A stretch of 64,000 nucleotides of DNA from Aliidiomarina sanyensis (GTDB lineage Bacteria > Pseudomonadota > Gammaproteobacteria > Enterobacterales > Alteromonadaceae): the NCBI RefSeq assembly GCF_003987175.1, contig NZ_PIPM01000007.1, positions 62,001 to 126,000 of the forward strand, written 5' to 3'. The first letter of the stretch is position 1. The number at the start of each line of letters is the position of its first letter. The position numbers and the translations under genes were made by a program. A model generated the notes under the pieces. The model was not told the DNA's origin, searched no databases, and worked only from the letters and a program-made list of their open reading frames with translations. Positions 17,060 through 26,941 of the stretch are shown piece by piece.

Positions 17060-20000
17060 GTGACAGCCAATTCGGACCAGAGTAGTAGTCGTTCTGGTCA
17101 ACTCACTGCGTCATTAACGACCACGAGAACGTTGCCTGAAGGCCACGTTCTCGCAGGTCGTTTTCGCATTTTAGGCGCGATAGGAATTGGTGGTCAGGCG
17201 CATGTCTACGCGGCCCGAGATGAAATTCTCGGCACAGATATTGCGGTCAAATTGATTGCGCCCCAACACGCACTGGATGTCGAACAAGTTCGTCGTCTCC
17301 GCCAAGAAGTCCTCCTCGCCCGCGAATTAAACCATCCAAATATTGTTCGGGTCTTCGAATTTTATCAGGACGGTCAATGGGTATTCTTCACCATGGGCTT
17401 GATTGGAGGGCGGAGTCTTGCTGAATTTCTGCATGAAGGAATTTCAAGAAAGCAAACTGAACGTTGGAGCAGTCAACTTCTATTAGCACTTCAAGCCTGC
17501 CACGGGCATGACATCACGCACGCGGACGTCAAACCGGAAAATATCTTAATTGATGAGCGCGGGAATTTGGTGCTGCTCGACTTTGGGATTGGGGTTCACG
17601 GCGATCTAGTTCGCCCGGACTTCGCCGGTTCGCAAGGCTACAAAGCCCCTGAAGTGACTCAATTCGGGAAGGCGACACCGCGCAGCGACAGTTACTCGAG
17701 TGGCCGATTACTGTCCGATATGTTGGCTGCAACGCATAAGCGTTTATGGCATGTGGGCGATTGGCGATGGTACCTTCGCTTAAAGCGAGTCGCAAAACAA
17801 CTCAGTAAACCCCTCGCCCACCAACGGATAAGTGTTCAAGAAGCACAAGAACGTCTGACCCCCTCCTCACAACGGAATATGACATACACAGGCGCGGGCA
17901 TCGCCCTCTCGGTGGTTGTCATGTTGTATTTTGTCTGGACATCGCCGGTCGGTGAGCAAAGTACCTCACCCGCTTCAGAGATGCAGACGACTCGGATTGC
18001 GATAGTCTATAACCCAGACGATTTTCTCTTAAGCGGAATCGCTGAGCTCCTCCAATTGCATTTGATCACACAGCGTGGTGTTGATGTGATTGAACAAGAC
18101 CGTGTCGATACGCTGATGAGAAATTTGGGCTTGAGGCCATTTCGTCAGCAAGAGCATCGTAATCGCTTATCGCAGCTTGTGAATGCCGATGTCTTAGTGA
18201 TGTTGCAAAACAGCCAATTATCGCAAGACGATTCGCCTCGAGTTCAGCTTTTGATTGCTGAAATGCCCGGGAATCGCCTCTATGGGGCATTTCAAGGTAC
18301 GGTTAGCAACGATGTTCTCCCCCAAACGATGGAGCAGTTGCTGAGTCATTTGAATGAACAGCTTGCCCTTCCTACGCGTCAACCGATCGTTCGTCCTGAA
18401 GAGTTGCAACGAGTCGAGCCTGTACTCCGGGCTATTCGAGAGGGGCGGGACGCCGAGGCTGCGCTATTTGCGCAATCGCTTCAAGAGGAATGGCCCGAGT
18501 TTGCAGGAGGTTGGTTGGCAGGAGCCCGCCTGTCAGCGAACCGCGGAAATCTACAAGCGGCACGCGATCAGTTAGCTCGGGTATTCGAACTCTCGCAAGA
18601 CGATGACTACTGGCATTTAGAGGCAAGAGCACTCGAGGCTGAAATGGCAGGGGACGTTACCGCAGCCATTGCGGTGACGGATCGGTTAATTCAAGTCTTC
18701 CCGGGACGTGCAGGTTTACTGGATCGGCGAGCGGAATTGGCGCTTTGGCAAGATGATGCAGAAACCGCTATTCAAATGTACCAAGCTGCATTAGAGCTTG
18801 ACCCGAGTTCCGCAGAGCGTTGGTTCGAGCTCGCGCGGCTTCGTATTATTCAAGGTGAAATTCAGCAGGCTCTCGATAATGAACTGACTCAAGCACTGAT
18901 TAAATTTCGTCAACAAGAGAATATGCGTGGCCAGGGTATGGTCCTCAATGCTTTCGGAGTCGCCTACCTTCGCTGGTCAGATCCAGGCACTGCGGTGCGC
19001 TATTTTAACGAGGCACTCCAGTTCCGAACCGAAGAGCGAGATCCCGCGGGCCGCGCGGTGACGCTCGCGAACCTCGCAAATGCAAAGAGTATTCAGCGCC
19101 AGTACTCGGAGGCTGAGGCTGCGCTTGCAGAAGCTTCAGTGTTGTTCTCACAGAATAACGATCAACTTGGATTAGCGCAGGTAGAGAATGAATGGGGCAT
19201 TTTACTTGAGGAGCAGGGGCGCTACCGTGAGGCTCTGACGCATTATCGACTCGCGTTGGATTTGCGCGTAGAAGCGGGCGCTACATTGCAGCAAGCAGAA
19301 AGTATCAACAACGTTGCTTACATGCATTTCCTCATGGCGGATTTTAGTCAAGCCGATATTTTTTGGAAGCAATCGTTGAACATCTTCACTCGAATTGGGG
19401 ATCAGAGCGGGATTTTGCGCACTAAACTGAATCTGGCGCACTTAAGTCTGACACGAGGTGATTACACAAGCGCAACTCAAATTCTCAGCGATGTGCTTGA
19501 GCAATCGCGCGATCGGCGACCGGAAGAAGAGCTTGTAACTCAATATTTTTTGAGCCATCGAAATTTCTCTTTGGGGCTCGTACAAACTGCAATGCAAAAC
19601 AGTATGAGAGCGCTTGAGCTCGCGGAGGAAATTGGAAATATCCGTGCGGTGATTGAAACGCGAATTTGGATTGCAGAAATGTGTGCACAATTGGCAGATA
19701 GTGTGTGCATCACCGAGCAAATTAACGTGTTGAGTGAGCAGCCAGAACATTTGAATGCAGAGCAGGAAATCCTCGTGGAATGGCTTACAAAGACCGTCGC
19801 TGTCTACGAGCAACGATACACTGCCAGTGATATCGCGGTCTTCTGGTCCAAGTTCCGCAAACAGCTTCTGCCGGTACAGACCGAACTGCGTGTACTCCTA
19901 TTAACCCTTGAATTGCATCCAGCGCCAAAAGATAGCTGGCAATGGGAGCGAGTGCGTGAATTAACACGTCCAGTCATGTATAAAGAACATATGCATGGCT

Positions 20001-20242
20001 TGTATTTACAAGCGGTGCAATTTAATGATGAAGCAGCACGCGAAAACTTACGTAGAATGCTGCAAAACTATCCTTATCACTGGCGTAATCATTTGTATTA
20101 TGAGATTTTTAGTGATGAGGACTCGCAACGACGCGCCGATGAATTACGCAGTGCATTGTTCGAGCATATGACACCCGACCAGATTGAGGCATATCAGCGC
20201 GTCTATGAGCGATCCGAAACTCAAGATCGAGCAAGAAATTGA
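17060..20242 (+). CDS. Membrane Ser/Thr protein kinase with C-terminal TPR array
   Basis: A 1060-residue protein from a GTG with GGAG upstream. The N-terminal Hanks-type kinase (about 33-265) has a glycine loop (GAIGIGGQAHVY), K64, E83, a catalytic HADVKPEN (D156; Ala replaces the Arg of HRD), DFG with D174 and a KAPEV activation segment. One membrane helix spans about 276-294. The region after it (about 308-440) resembles FlgO/CsgG-like alpha/beta domains (RIAIVYNPDDF, NADVLVMLQ), and from about 445 to 900 there are TPR-like helical repeats. The TPR part would lie across the membrane from the kinase. It overlaps the next gene by 38 bases. Confidence 0.88.
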   Translation: MTANSDQSSSRSGQLTASLTTTRTLPEGHVLAGRFRILGAIGIGGQAHVYAARDEILGTDIAVKLIAPQHALDVEQVRRLRQEVLLARELNHPNIVRVFEFYQDGQWVFFTMGLIGGRSLAEFLHEGISRKQTERWSSQLLLALQACHGHDITHADVKPENILIDERGNLVLLDFGIGVHGDLVRPDFAGSQGYKAPEVTQFGKATPRSDSYSSGRLLSDMLAATHKRLWHVGDWRWYLRLKRVAKQLSKPLAHQRISVQEAQERLTPSSQRNMTYTGAGIALSVVVMLYFVWTSPVGEQSTSPASEMQTTRIAIVYNPDDFLLSGIAELLQLHLITQRGVDVIEQDRVDTLMRNLGLRPFRQQEHRNRLSQLVNADVLVMLQNSQLSQDDSPRVQLLIAEMPGNRLYGAFQGTVSNDVLPQTMEQLLSHLNEQLALPTRQPIVRPEELQRVEPVLRAIREGRDAEAALFAQSLQEEWPEFAGGWLAGARLSANRGNLQAARDQLARVFELSQDDDYWHLEARALEAEMAGDVTAAIAVTDRLIQVFPGRAGLLDRRAELALWQDDAETAIQMYQAALELDPSSAERWFELARLRIIQGEIQQALDNELTQALIKFRQQENMRGQGMVLNAFGVAYLRWSDPGTAVRYFNEALQFRTEERDPAGRAVTLANLANAKSIQRQYSEAEAALAEASVLFSQNNDQLGLAQVENEWGILLEEQGRYREALTHYRLALDLRVEAGATLQQAESINNVAYMHFLMADFSQADIFWKQSLNIFTRIGDQSGILRTKLNLAHLSLTRGDYTSATQILSDVLEQSRDRRPEEELVTQYFLSHRNFSLGLVQTAMQNSMRALELAEEIGNIRAVIETRIWIAEMCAQLADSVCITEQINVLSEQPEHLNAEQEILVEWLTKTVAVYEQRYTASDIAVFWSKFRKQLLPVQTELRVLLLTLELHPAPKDSWQWERVRELTRPVMYKEHMHGLYLQAVQFNDEAARENLRRMLQNYPYHWRNHLYYEIFSDEDSQRRADELRSALFEHMTPDQIEAYQRVYERSETQDRARN

Positions 20243-20906
20243 GGCCCTTCGGCGCAGTCAGGCGGAGCTACGCCAGCTATTACAGCAAGAGCAAGATACC
20301 CTTCGTGACCTCGCTCAACGGCTATGGAGTCAGCAGGAAGCAGAACGTGCTCGGCTTTCCCGTGAACTCCATGATGGTTTAGGTCAGCTGCTAACCGCAT
20401 TAACGCGACGTTTGCAGAGCGCGGCGGACAGTGGTGCTATCGATTGCGAAATCCCCGAAATTGCTACACAAGCCCTCGATGATGTGCGTCAGATGTCGCG
20501 TCTCATGCGGCCTCGTATTTTAGATGACTTGGGTCTTGAGGCAGCACTTCATTGGCTGGTTCGGACCCTATGTGAGGGAAGTGACGTTCGCACGGATGTG
20601 CGGGTGGATATAGATACCCCAGTGGACTCCGCATCAAGTATACTGGTGTTTCGTATTGCGCAAGAAGCATTGACGAATTGCGTGCGACACGCGAATGCGT
20701 CAATGATAAGTTTGTATGCAAGTCGCGCGGGAACAACACTGCGCCTTGATGTCATAGATGACGGTTGCGGTTTCGACATGGACACAGTTGAACAAGGGGT
20801 TGGGTTGTCGAGTATGCGTGACCGAGCGGCGGCATTTGCAGCCGACTTTGAAGTACGGAGCCGTCCGGGTGGCGGCTGCCACATAAGTGTATTGGTACCC
20901 CTATGA
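20205..20906 (+). CDS. Soluble sensor histidine kinase, NarX/DesK type (HisKA_3)
   Basis: A 233-residue kinase beginning MSDPKLKIEQ within the end of the Ser/Thr kinase gene. It has an N-terminal coiled coil of about 45 residues, the HisKA_3 box ERARLSRELHDGLGQ with phospho-acceptor H56, the N-box region RIAQEALTNCVRHA and ATP-binding DDGCGFD and GVGLSSMRDRAAAF. It has no membrane segment or input domain of its own, so it must receive its signal from a partner, plausibly the FHA-GAF or Ser/Thr kinase proteins encoded just upstream. It overlaps the regulator gene by four bases (ATGA). Confidence 0.9.
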   Translation: MSDPKLKIEQEIEALRRSQAELRQLLQQEQDTLRDLAQRLWSQQEAERARLSRELHDGLGQLLTALTRRLQSAADSGAIDCEIPEIATQALDDVRQMSRLMRPRILDDLGLEAALHWLVRTLCEGSDVRTDVRVDIDTPVDSASSILVFRIAQEALTNCVRHANASMISLYASRAGTTLRLDVIDDGCGFDMDTVEQGVGLSSMRDRAAAFAADFEVRSRPGGGCHISVLVPL

Positions 20907-21556
20907 CAACATATGAAAATAAGATCCGCCTTGTAGTAGCGGACGATCACACCTTGGTTCGCCAAGGAATAGTTCAAATGCTCAGTCAGCATCCCGAGTT
21001 TGACGTTATTTGTGAGTGTGAGGACGGATTAGCTCTCGTGCAGGCTGTCGTAAAGCATAGCCCGGACGTGATTTTGATGGATATCTCGATGCCCAAAATG
21101 AATGGCTTGGTGGCCATTGATCGGGTCATCCAACAACGGTCCGATGCAAAAGTGCTGGTGTTAACCATGCACGATGAAATTGAGTATATGGTTGCACTGC
21201 ATCGGGCCGGTGCGCGCGGCTATTTATTAAAAGAGTCGTCGACGGATCAGTTGGCGACGGCCATTAAAGCAATCCACAAGGGTCGCACGTACTTTCCTGA
21301 CGTATTGGAAAAATCATTGGAGCGAACCGCCAGTGGTAAGCAAAAAACCTTTTCGCTGCTGGGTGCCTTAACGCGTCGTGAGCGAGAAGTGTTTTTCTTG
21401 GTGGTTCAGGGTCATACAACCAAAGACATTGCTGGGTTGTTGGATTTGAGTCATAAGACAGCGGAGAATCATCGTGGGCGGGTGTTGGCCAAGCTGAATG
21501 TAGCGAATACTGCAGAATTGATTCGCCTCGCTGCCCGAGAAGGATTGCTTGAATAA
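20903..21556 (+). CDS. NarL/FixJ-family response regulator
   Basis: A 217-residue regulator with a receiver domain (acidic pair D14-D15, phospho-acceptor D60 in LMDISMPKMNG, switch Thr in VLTMHD, Lys in YLLKESS) and a C-terminal LuxR-type helix-turn-helix (LTRREREVFFLVVQG, then LDLSHKTAENHRGRVLAKLNV). Its ATG overlaps the histidine kinase stop by four bases, so the pair is a cognate two-component system. Its targets are unknown. A bidirectional terminator follows. Confidence 0.93.
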   Translation: MTTYENKIRLVVADDHTLVRQGIVQMLSQHPEFDVICECEDGLALVQAVVKHSPDVILMDISMPKMNGLVAIDRVIQQRSDAKVLVLTMHDEIEYMVALHRAGARGYLLKESSTDQLATAIKAIHKGRTYFPDVLEKSLERTASGKQKTFSLLGALTRREREVFFLVVQGHTTKDIAGLLDLSHKTAENHRGRVLAKLNVANTAELIRLAAREGLLE

Positions 21557-21580
21557 GCTTATTTTTCTGAGGAAATAAAA

Positions 21581-21605
21581 AAGCTGCCCGAAGGCAGCTT
21601 TTTTG
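21581..21605. terminator. Bidirectional intrinsic terminator
   Basis: Perfect eight-base-pair stem AAGCTGCC / GGCAGCTT around CGAA, with A tract on the left and T tract on the right. It can stop the response-regulator operon from the left and rpmE from the right. Confidence 0.9.
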
Positions 21606-21633
21606 TGCATCAGCACGGCGTTTGCACTCAGTC

Positions 21634-21846
21634 TTATTTTGACTTGAGTGAACCAAAACGCTGTTTGAAGCGATCCACGCGACCACCAGTATCAAGCACT
21701 TTCTGCTTACCAGTGTAGAATGGGTGGCACTCAGAACATACGTCGATGTGGAAATCTTCACAACGGGTAGAACGAGTTTTGAATGTGTTACCGCATGAAC
21801 AAGTGACGTTCACTGTTTCATACTTAGGGTGGATACCTTCTTTCAT
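21634..21846 (-). CDS. rpmE: 50S ribosomal protein L31 (zinc-binding type)
   Basis: Seventy residues starting MKEGIHPKY. Cysteines at 16, 18, 37 and 40 (TCSCGN and CSECHPFY) form the zinc-binding set of the C+ type of L31, as in E. coli RpmE. It is convergent with the two-component operon and shares the hairpin between them. Zinc-free L31 paralogues often replace it under zinc starvation; none is present in the window. Confidence 0.97.
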   Translation of the reverse strand: MKEGIHPKYETVNVTCSCGNTFKTRSTRCEDFHIDVCSECHPFYTGKQKVLDTGGRVDRFKQRFGSLKSK

Positions 21847-22097
21847 GGGGTTACCTCAGTTCAGGCCGCATCGCCATCCGTGCTTTCCACGAACACCACG
21901 CGCAATTCAATTCGATTTAGTTTAGCTCAATCGGCTCTCGCAGAGCCCAATTAAGGCCGCGGATTATAGAGCGTCTTGAGCAATTGATCAAGAACCGTCC
22001 ATCTACCCATAGGTCAGATTCTGACAGGATCAAACTATCCGCGCTTCCCTTGAGCGTGGTAGCATACTTTGAGAATAAATCAGGCAGGGTTGCGACA

Positions 22098-24311
22098 ATG
22101 AGTGAGAATGACGGAAAGAACTGTGTGCGGGTTGCCGTGCCGGTGCCAATGCGCCGTCAATTCGATTATTGTTTACCACCCACGCTCCCCTCTCCTCAGA
22201 TCGGTGCGCGCGTCCGGGTTCCATTTGGTTCCCGTGAACTGATTGGCTATGTCACCGCAGTTGATATCACGACCGACACCCCTATCAATAAGCTCAAAAC
22301 CATCTGTGCGGTTACGGATCCCGAACCACTATGGCCTGAAAAGCAGTGGGAGCTCTTACAGTGGGCCGCTCAGTATTATCATCATTCCTTAGGTGAAGTC
22401 CTCACTCACGCAGCGCCCATTGCTCTGAAACAGGGCGAGCCACCAAGTTATCAGCTGGTTCAAATTTATGCTTTGAGTGATGCGGGCCGCGCGCTGGAAC
22501 TCCAAAATCTGGCGCGTGCTCCACAACAGCAACGGATCGTGGCCTTACTGAAAAAAGGCCCGATGACACAGGCCGAGTTGCGCGATGAAGATTACCGCCC
22601 GTCCGCATTGAAAACATTGTGTGAGAAAGGCTTTGTGCATGTTTCTGAGGAGCAAAAGGGGTGTGATGCGTGGTCGTTCAGCTTAGGCGAGGAGCCCCAT
22701 GCCCTGAACCCTCAACAAGCGGTTGCCGTCGCTGCGATAAAAACCGGCCTGCAAGATGCCGAGACACGTGTGTGGTTGCTTGAGGGCGTTACTGGAAGTG
22801 GGAAAACCGAAGTGTATTTGCAGGTCATGGCGCAGGTGCTTGAGCGCGGACAGCAAGTATTGGTGATGGTGCCGGAGATTGGCTTAACACCTCAGACGGT
22901 CGCGCGTTTTCGGGCACGCTTCGAGGTGCCGGTTGTCGTGTTGCATTCGGGACTGAGCGACCAAGAACGGTTACAAGCCTGGTTACAAGCGCGTGACGGC
23001 CATGCTGCGATCATTATTGGCACCCGTTCGGCCATTTTCACTCCTATTAAGAATTTGGGCCTGCTCATTATTGATGAAGAGCACGATGCGTCGTTCAAGC
23101 AACAGGATGGCTTTCGTTACAATGCACGAGATCTAGCGATCAAACGCGCGCATTTAGAGGGATTTGGGGTCATTCTTGGGTCGGCGACGCCTTCCTTAGA
23201 AACATTAAGCAATGCGTTGCAAGGGCGTTATCACCACCTCGAACTAAAACATCGAGCGGGAAATGCCCAAAATGCCCGTCATCATGTGTTGGACCTAAAG
23301 CAGCAACGGATGCAGCATGGCTTGTCTGAGCAACTTGTGAATACCATGAAGTTGCACCTCGAGCGGGGCAACCAAGTTTTACTGTTTCTAAATCGTCGAG
23401 GATTTGCACCCGCCATGCTGTGTCATGAATGTGGGTGGGTCGCTGATTGCCAACGGTGTCAAGCGAGCATGACGGTACACCAACATAATCACACCTTGCA
23501 ATGTCATCACTGTGGCGCTCAGCAGCGGATTCCCCGTCAGTGTGGTGGTTGTGGCAGTACCCACTTGATCAGTCGTGGGGTGGGGACCGAGCAGCTCGAG
23601 CAAACCATACAGTCGCTTTTCCCTGACTACTCAGCGGTGCGCATTGATCGTGATAGCACGCGAAGAAAAGGTCAGTTAGAGGCGCATTTAAATGCGGTGA
23701 GCGATGGGAAGCATCAAATTCTCATTGGCACCCAGATGTTGGCAAAAGGACACCATTTCCCAGATGTGACCTTGGTGGCGCTGTTGGATGTCGATGGTGC
23801 CCTATACAGCGCTGATTTTCGGGCCCCTGAGCGCCTTGCTCAATTGTATGTGCAGGTGGCAGGGCGCGCGGGGCGTGCCTCAAAGGTCGGAACGGTCGTC
23901 TTGCAGACTCACCACCCAGAGCATCCGCTCATTCAAGAACTCGTCAACAACGGCTACGGTGATTTTGCACGCACGGCCCTTGCAGAGCGTGCGCAAGCAT
24001 TGTTGCCCCCTCATGCGGCAATGGCGCTCTTTCGTTCGGAAGCACTTGAGCAACATGCAGCGGAGGCCATGTTGAATGCTATTGCGGAAACCTTGAATGA
24101 AGCCGGCGTCCCAGATGTTGCGGTGATTGGCCCCCTGCCAGCGCCTTTGGCACGTAAAGCTGGGCGCTATCGTTATCAGCTTATCCTGCATGCAAGTCAG
24201 CGTGCGTCCTTGCATAAGTTATTGTTATCTAAGCTGAGTTCGATAGAAACCTTGCCTGAAACACGGAAGGCGCGTTGGAACCTCGACATTGATCCGCAGG
24301 ATTTCACGTAA
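22098..24311 (+). CDS. priA: Primosomal protein N' (replication restart helicase PriA)
   Basis: PriA loads the replisome at stalled forks. From the ATG at 22098 (MSENDGKNCVRVAVPVP) it has 737 residues, close to E. coli PriA (732); the frame is open for another 38 codons upstream. It shows the N-terminal 3'-end-binding domain (RQFDYCLPP), Walker A GVTGSGKTEVYL, Walker B IIDEEHDASFKQ and eight zinc-binding cysteines between 23420 and 23565 (CHECGWVADCQRC, then CHHCGAQQ and CGGCGST). It lies between rpmE (divergent) and argS, a common neighbourhood in this group. Confidence 0.96.
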   Translation: MSENDGKNCVRVAVPVPMRRQFDYCLPPTLPSPQIGARVRVPFGSRELIGYVTAVDITTDTPINKLKTICAVTDPEPLWPEKQWELLQWAAQYYHHSLGEVLTHAAPIALKQGEPPSYQLVQIYALSDAGRALELQNLARAPQQQRIVALLKKGPMTQAELRDEDYRPSALKTLCEKGFVHVSEEQKGCDAWSFSLGEEPHALNPQQAVAVAAIKTGLQDAETRVWLLEGVTGSGKTEVYLQVMAQVLERGQQVLVMVPEIGLTPQTVARFRARFEVPVVVLHSGLSDQERLQAWLQARDGHAAIIIGTRSAIFTPIKNLGLLIIDEEHDASFKQQDGFRYNARDLAIKRAHLEGFGVILGSATPSLETLSNALQGRYHHLELKHRAGNAQNARHHVLDLKQQRMQHGLSEQLVNTMKLHLERGNQVLLFLNRRGFAPAMLCHECGWVADCQRCQASMTVHQHNHTLQCHHCGAQQRIPRQCGGCGSTHLISRGVGTEQLEQTIQSLFPDYSAVRIDRDSTRRKGQLEAHLNAVSDGKHQILIGTQMLAKGHHFPDVTLVALLDVDGALYSADFRAPERLAQLYVQVAGRAGRASKVGTVVLQTHHPEHPLIQELVNNGYGDFARTALAERAQALLPPHAAMALFRSEALEQHAAEAMLNAIAETLNEAGVPDVAVIGPLPAPLARKAGRYRYQLILHASQRASLHKLLLSKLSSIETLPETRKARWNLDIDPQDFT

Positions 24312-24453
24312 GAAGCGTGTTTGAGCGGTTTTTTTTGCGTCGCTGAACGATTAAACTATCGGCCATACGAACGAGCCCGCTCCGGCAGCATCAATCAGGT
24401 GGCTCACTCTTTTTTCTATCCCGAATACGATTTTTTAAGGTTGTCTGGCTCCC

Positions 24454-26202
24454 ATGAAACAAAATATTGAAGCGTTACTCCAATCTGCGGTGGACACTCT
24501 GATTCAAAACGGCACGCTCCCAGCCGATGTGTCGCCCCGCATTCAATTGGATCGTCCGCGCGACAAAAGCCATGGAGATTTTGCCAGCAACCTCGCCATG
24601 ATGTTGGCGAAGCCGGCCAAGCAAAACCCTCGTGCACTTGCCGAAGCCATTATCGCAGCCTTGCCGAAGAACGATATCATCGGCAAAGCAGAAATCGCTG
24701 GCCCCGGTTTTATCAATTTCACAGTGGATCGTAGCCAGTTAATTGCCCAGCTTGAGGCAGCGTGGTCAGATGCACGCCTTGGTGTTCCACTGGCAGAAAC
24801 ACCAGATATCGTAGTGATTGACTACTCGTCACCGAATCTTGCCAAAGAAATGCATGTGGGCCATTTGCGCTCCACCATTATCGGTGATGCGGTGGCGCGG
24901 ACCTTGCAACTGCAAGGGCACAAAGTCATTGCACAAAACCATGTGGGCGATTGGGGCACGCAGTTTGGTATGTTGCTGGCGCATATGGAGGATGTCCAAA
25001 AAGAAGGGGCATCTGCCGAGCTCCAGCTCAGTGATTTAGAAACCTTCTATAAAGCCGCGAAAAAGCGCTTTGATGATGAAGCAGGTTTCGCTGATCGGGC
25101 GCGCAGCCTGGTGGTGAAACTGCAATCGGGCGATGCACATTGCAAAGCCTTATGGATGCAGTTTATCGAGACGTCATTGGCCCATTGCCAAGAAGTGTAT
25201 GACCGCTTGAATGTTCAATTGAAACGGTCGGACGTGATGGCTGAATCCGCATATAACGACGACCTCGCCAACGTCGTGATCGATCTTGAAGCGAAGGGCC
25301 TGTTGGTCGAAGACCAAGGCGCAAAGTGTGTTTTCTTAGAGGAATTCAAAGGCAAAGATGATGAGCCCCTGCCGATTATCGTGCAGAAAAAGGATGGTGG
25401 TTATCTATATGCAACGACCGACCTTGCAGCAGTTCGGTATCGTGCGGGGCAGCTAAACGCCACGCGAGTGATTTATGTGGTCGATGCGCGTCAGTCATTG
25501 CATTTCCAACAAATCTTCACCCTGAGTCGCAAGGCAGGTTACGCCAGTGAATCAACCAGCTTGGAGCACCTTGGTTTTGGAATGGTGCTTGGTAAAGACG
25601 GTCGCCCGTATAAGAGCCGCGATGGAGGCGTCACGAAACTTGCGGATCTGTTGGATGAAGCAGAGCGACGTGCAGCAGATTTGATTGCAGCCAAAAGCAC
25701 GGACTTGAGTGCACAAGAACAGGCCAATGTTGCGCGCGTGGTTGGGATCTCATCGGTTAAATATGCGGACTTATCGAAAAACCGGACCAGCGATTATGTA
25801 TTTGATTGGGATACGATGCTGTCATTTGAAGGGAATACCGCGCCTTACCTGTTGTATGCTTATACTCGAGTCAATAGCTTGTTCCAAAAAGCGGGCCTGA
25901 CCCATGACGATGTTCAGGGCAGCATCGATTTGGCAACCGAGCAAGATGAAGCATTGGCTGCAAAGCTGGCGCAGTTCCCAGAAATCATCGCCACGGTGGG
26001 TGCGAAAGGAATGCCTCACTTCTTGTGCGGCTATCTGTTTGAATTGGCCGGTGCATTCTCATCGTTCTATGAAGCCTGCCCTATTTTGAACAGCGATGAT
26101 GATGCACTGAAGCAAAGCCGCCTGAAGTTGGCGGCACTGACCGCACGGACCTTGCAACAAGGTTTGGCGTTGTTAGGTATTGAAACGCTCGAAAAGATGT
26201 AA
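24454..26202 (+). CDS. argS: Arginyl-tRNA synthetase
   Basis: Class I synthetase of 582 residues (E. coli 577). The HIGH-equivalent is HVGHLRST within a [17 protein letters not shown] segment. As usual in ArgRS there is no canonical KMSKS; the equivalent loop is [13 protein letters not shown]. The N-terminal Add-1 domain and the C-terminal helical anticodon domain are both complete. It begins 142 bases after priA and is followed by ftsN after 53 bases. Confidence 0.97.
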   Translation: MKQNIEALLQSAVDTLIQNGTLPADVSPRIQLDRPRDKSHGDFASNLAMMLAKPAKQNPRALAEAIIAALPKNDIIGKAEIAGPGFINFTVDRSQLIAQLEAAWSDARLGVPLAETPDIVVIDYSSPNLAKEMHVGHLRSTIIGDAVARTLQLQGHKVIAQNHVGDWGTQFGMLLAHMEDVQKEGASAELQLSDLETFYKAAKKRFDDEAGFADRARSLVVKLQSGDAHCKALWMQFIETSLAHCQEVYDRLNVQLKRSDVMAESAYNDDLANVVIDLEAKGLLVEDQGAKCVFLEEFKGKDDEPLPIIVQKKDGGYLYATTDLAAVRYRAGQLNATRVIYVVDARQSLHFQQIFTLSRKAGYASESTSLEHLGFGMVLGKDGRPYKSRDGGVTKLADLLDEAERRAADLIAAKSTDLSAQEQANVARVVGISSVKYADLSKNRTSDYVFDWDTMLSFEGNTAPYLLYAYTRVNSLFQKAGLTHDDVQGSIDLATEQDEALAAKLAQFPEIIATVGAKGMPHFLCGYLFELAGAFSSFYEACPILNSDDDALKQSRLKLAALTARTLQQGLALLGIETLEKM

Positions 26203-26255
26203 TGGACCCGCTCACACGTTGCGCGGTAAACCAATAATAATGATGTGGAACCCCT

Positions 26256-26849
26256 ATGCCAGTTGATTACGCAAAGAAAGGAGCGCCAAAGAAACGCAAG
26301 CCTGCACCGAAAGGTCGCGGAAAAGGAGGGCGTTCTCGCGGTGCTGTGCGGAATCAAGGGCAAGGGGGGCAAAAACCGCCGGTAAAGCAGGTCGTGATCG
26401 CGCTGATTGCCGTGTTGGCCTTTGCATTTGGTCTGTGGTTTTTAAAAAGCGGTGAGCCTGAGCGGATCGTTTCGAGCCAAGACTCCCCGAACGCACCAAC
26501 CGAGCGTGAGCTCGACCCGCTACCAGAAAAGCCAGAAGAACGCTGGACATACATTCGTGAACTAGAAACACGCACCGTTGAGGTGGACGTGCCAGAGCGC
26601 CAAGAGGCCCGTCCGCGGCTCATGCAGTGTGGCTCATTCCGCAACTACGCCGATGCAGATACCTTGCGAGCACGCATTGCCATGCAAGGGTTCGAATCGC
26701 AAGTGCGTGAAAGTCACGGCAGCAACGGACGTTGGTTCCGTGTGATTTTGGGTCCGTTTGAGAATCTTCGCGCAGCCCAACGCGTGAACAATCAACTGCA
26801 ACGCTCGGGTATTTATGGTTGCCAGATCTGGTTGTGGAACCTCGATTAA
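26256..26849 (+). CDS. ftsN: Cell division protein FtsN (SPOR domain)
   Basis: A 197-residue bitopic protein. The cytoplasmic N-terminus is very basic (about 1-42, with PVDYAKKG as in FtsN), a membrane helix spans about 44-63, a proline and acid-rich periplasmic linker follows, and the SPOR domain occupies about 118-197 (LMQCGSFRNYADAD, then GRWFRVILGPFENLRAA). Cysteines 125 and 189 match the SPOR disulfide positions. FtsN binds denuded glycan strands at the septum and triggers constriction. It is shorter than E. coli FtsN (319) because of the short linker. The order argS-ftsN-hslVU is conserved in relatives. Confidence 0.93.
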   Translation: MPVDYAKKGAPKKRKPAPKGRGKGGRSRGAVRNQGQGGQKPPVKQVVIALIAVLAFAFGLWFLKSGEPERIVSSQDSPNAPTERELDPLPEKPEERWTYIRELETRTVEVDVPERQEARPRLMQCGSFRNYADADTLRARIAMQGFESQVRESHGSNGRWFRVILGPFENLRAAQRVNNQLQRSGIYGCQIWLWNLD

Positions 26850-26881
26850 GCATCTTTACGTCGCTTGATTCGCTTCTCCCT

Positions 26882-26910
26882 ATTGAAATCCTGAATGGTC
26901 GCCCGCATTT
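26882..26910 (+). promoter_or_regulatory. Sigma-32-like (heat-shock) promoter of hslVU
   Basis: ATTGAAA at 26882 and CCCGCATTT at 26902 are separated by 13 bases, close to the sigma-32 consensus CTTGAAA-N11-16-CCCCATNT. The site lies 32 bases before the hslV start, and hslVU is a classical heat-shock operon in E. coli. Confidence 0.6.
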
Positions 26911-26941
26911 CCTCTTCCATGACCGATAAAGAGGAAATGAC

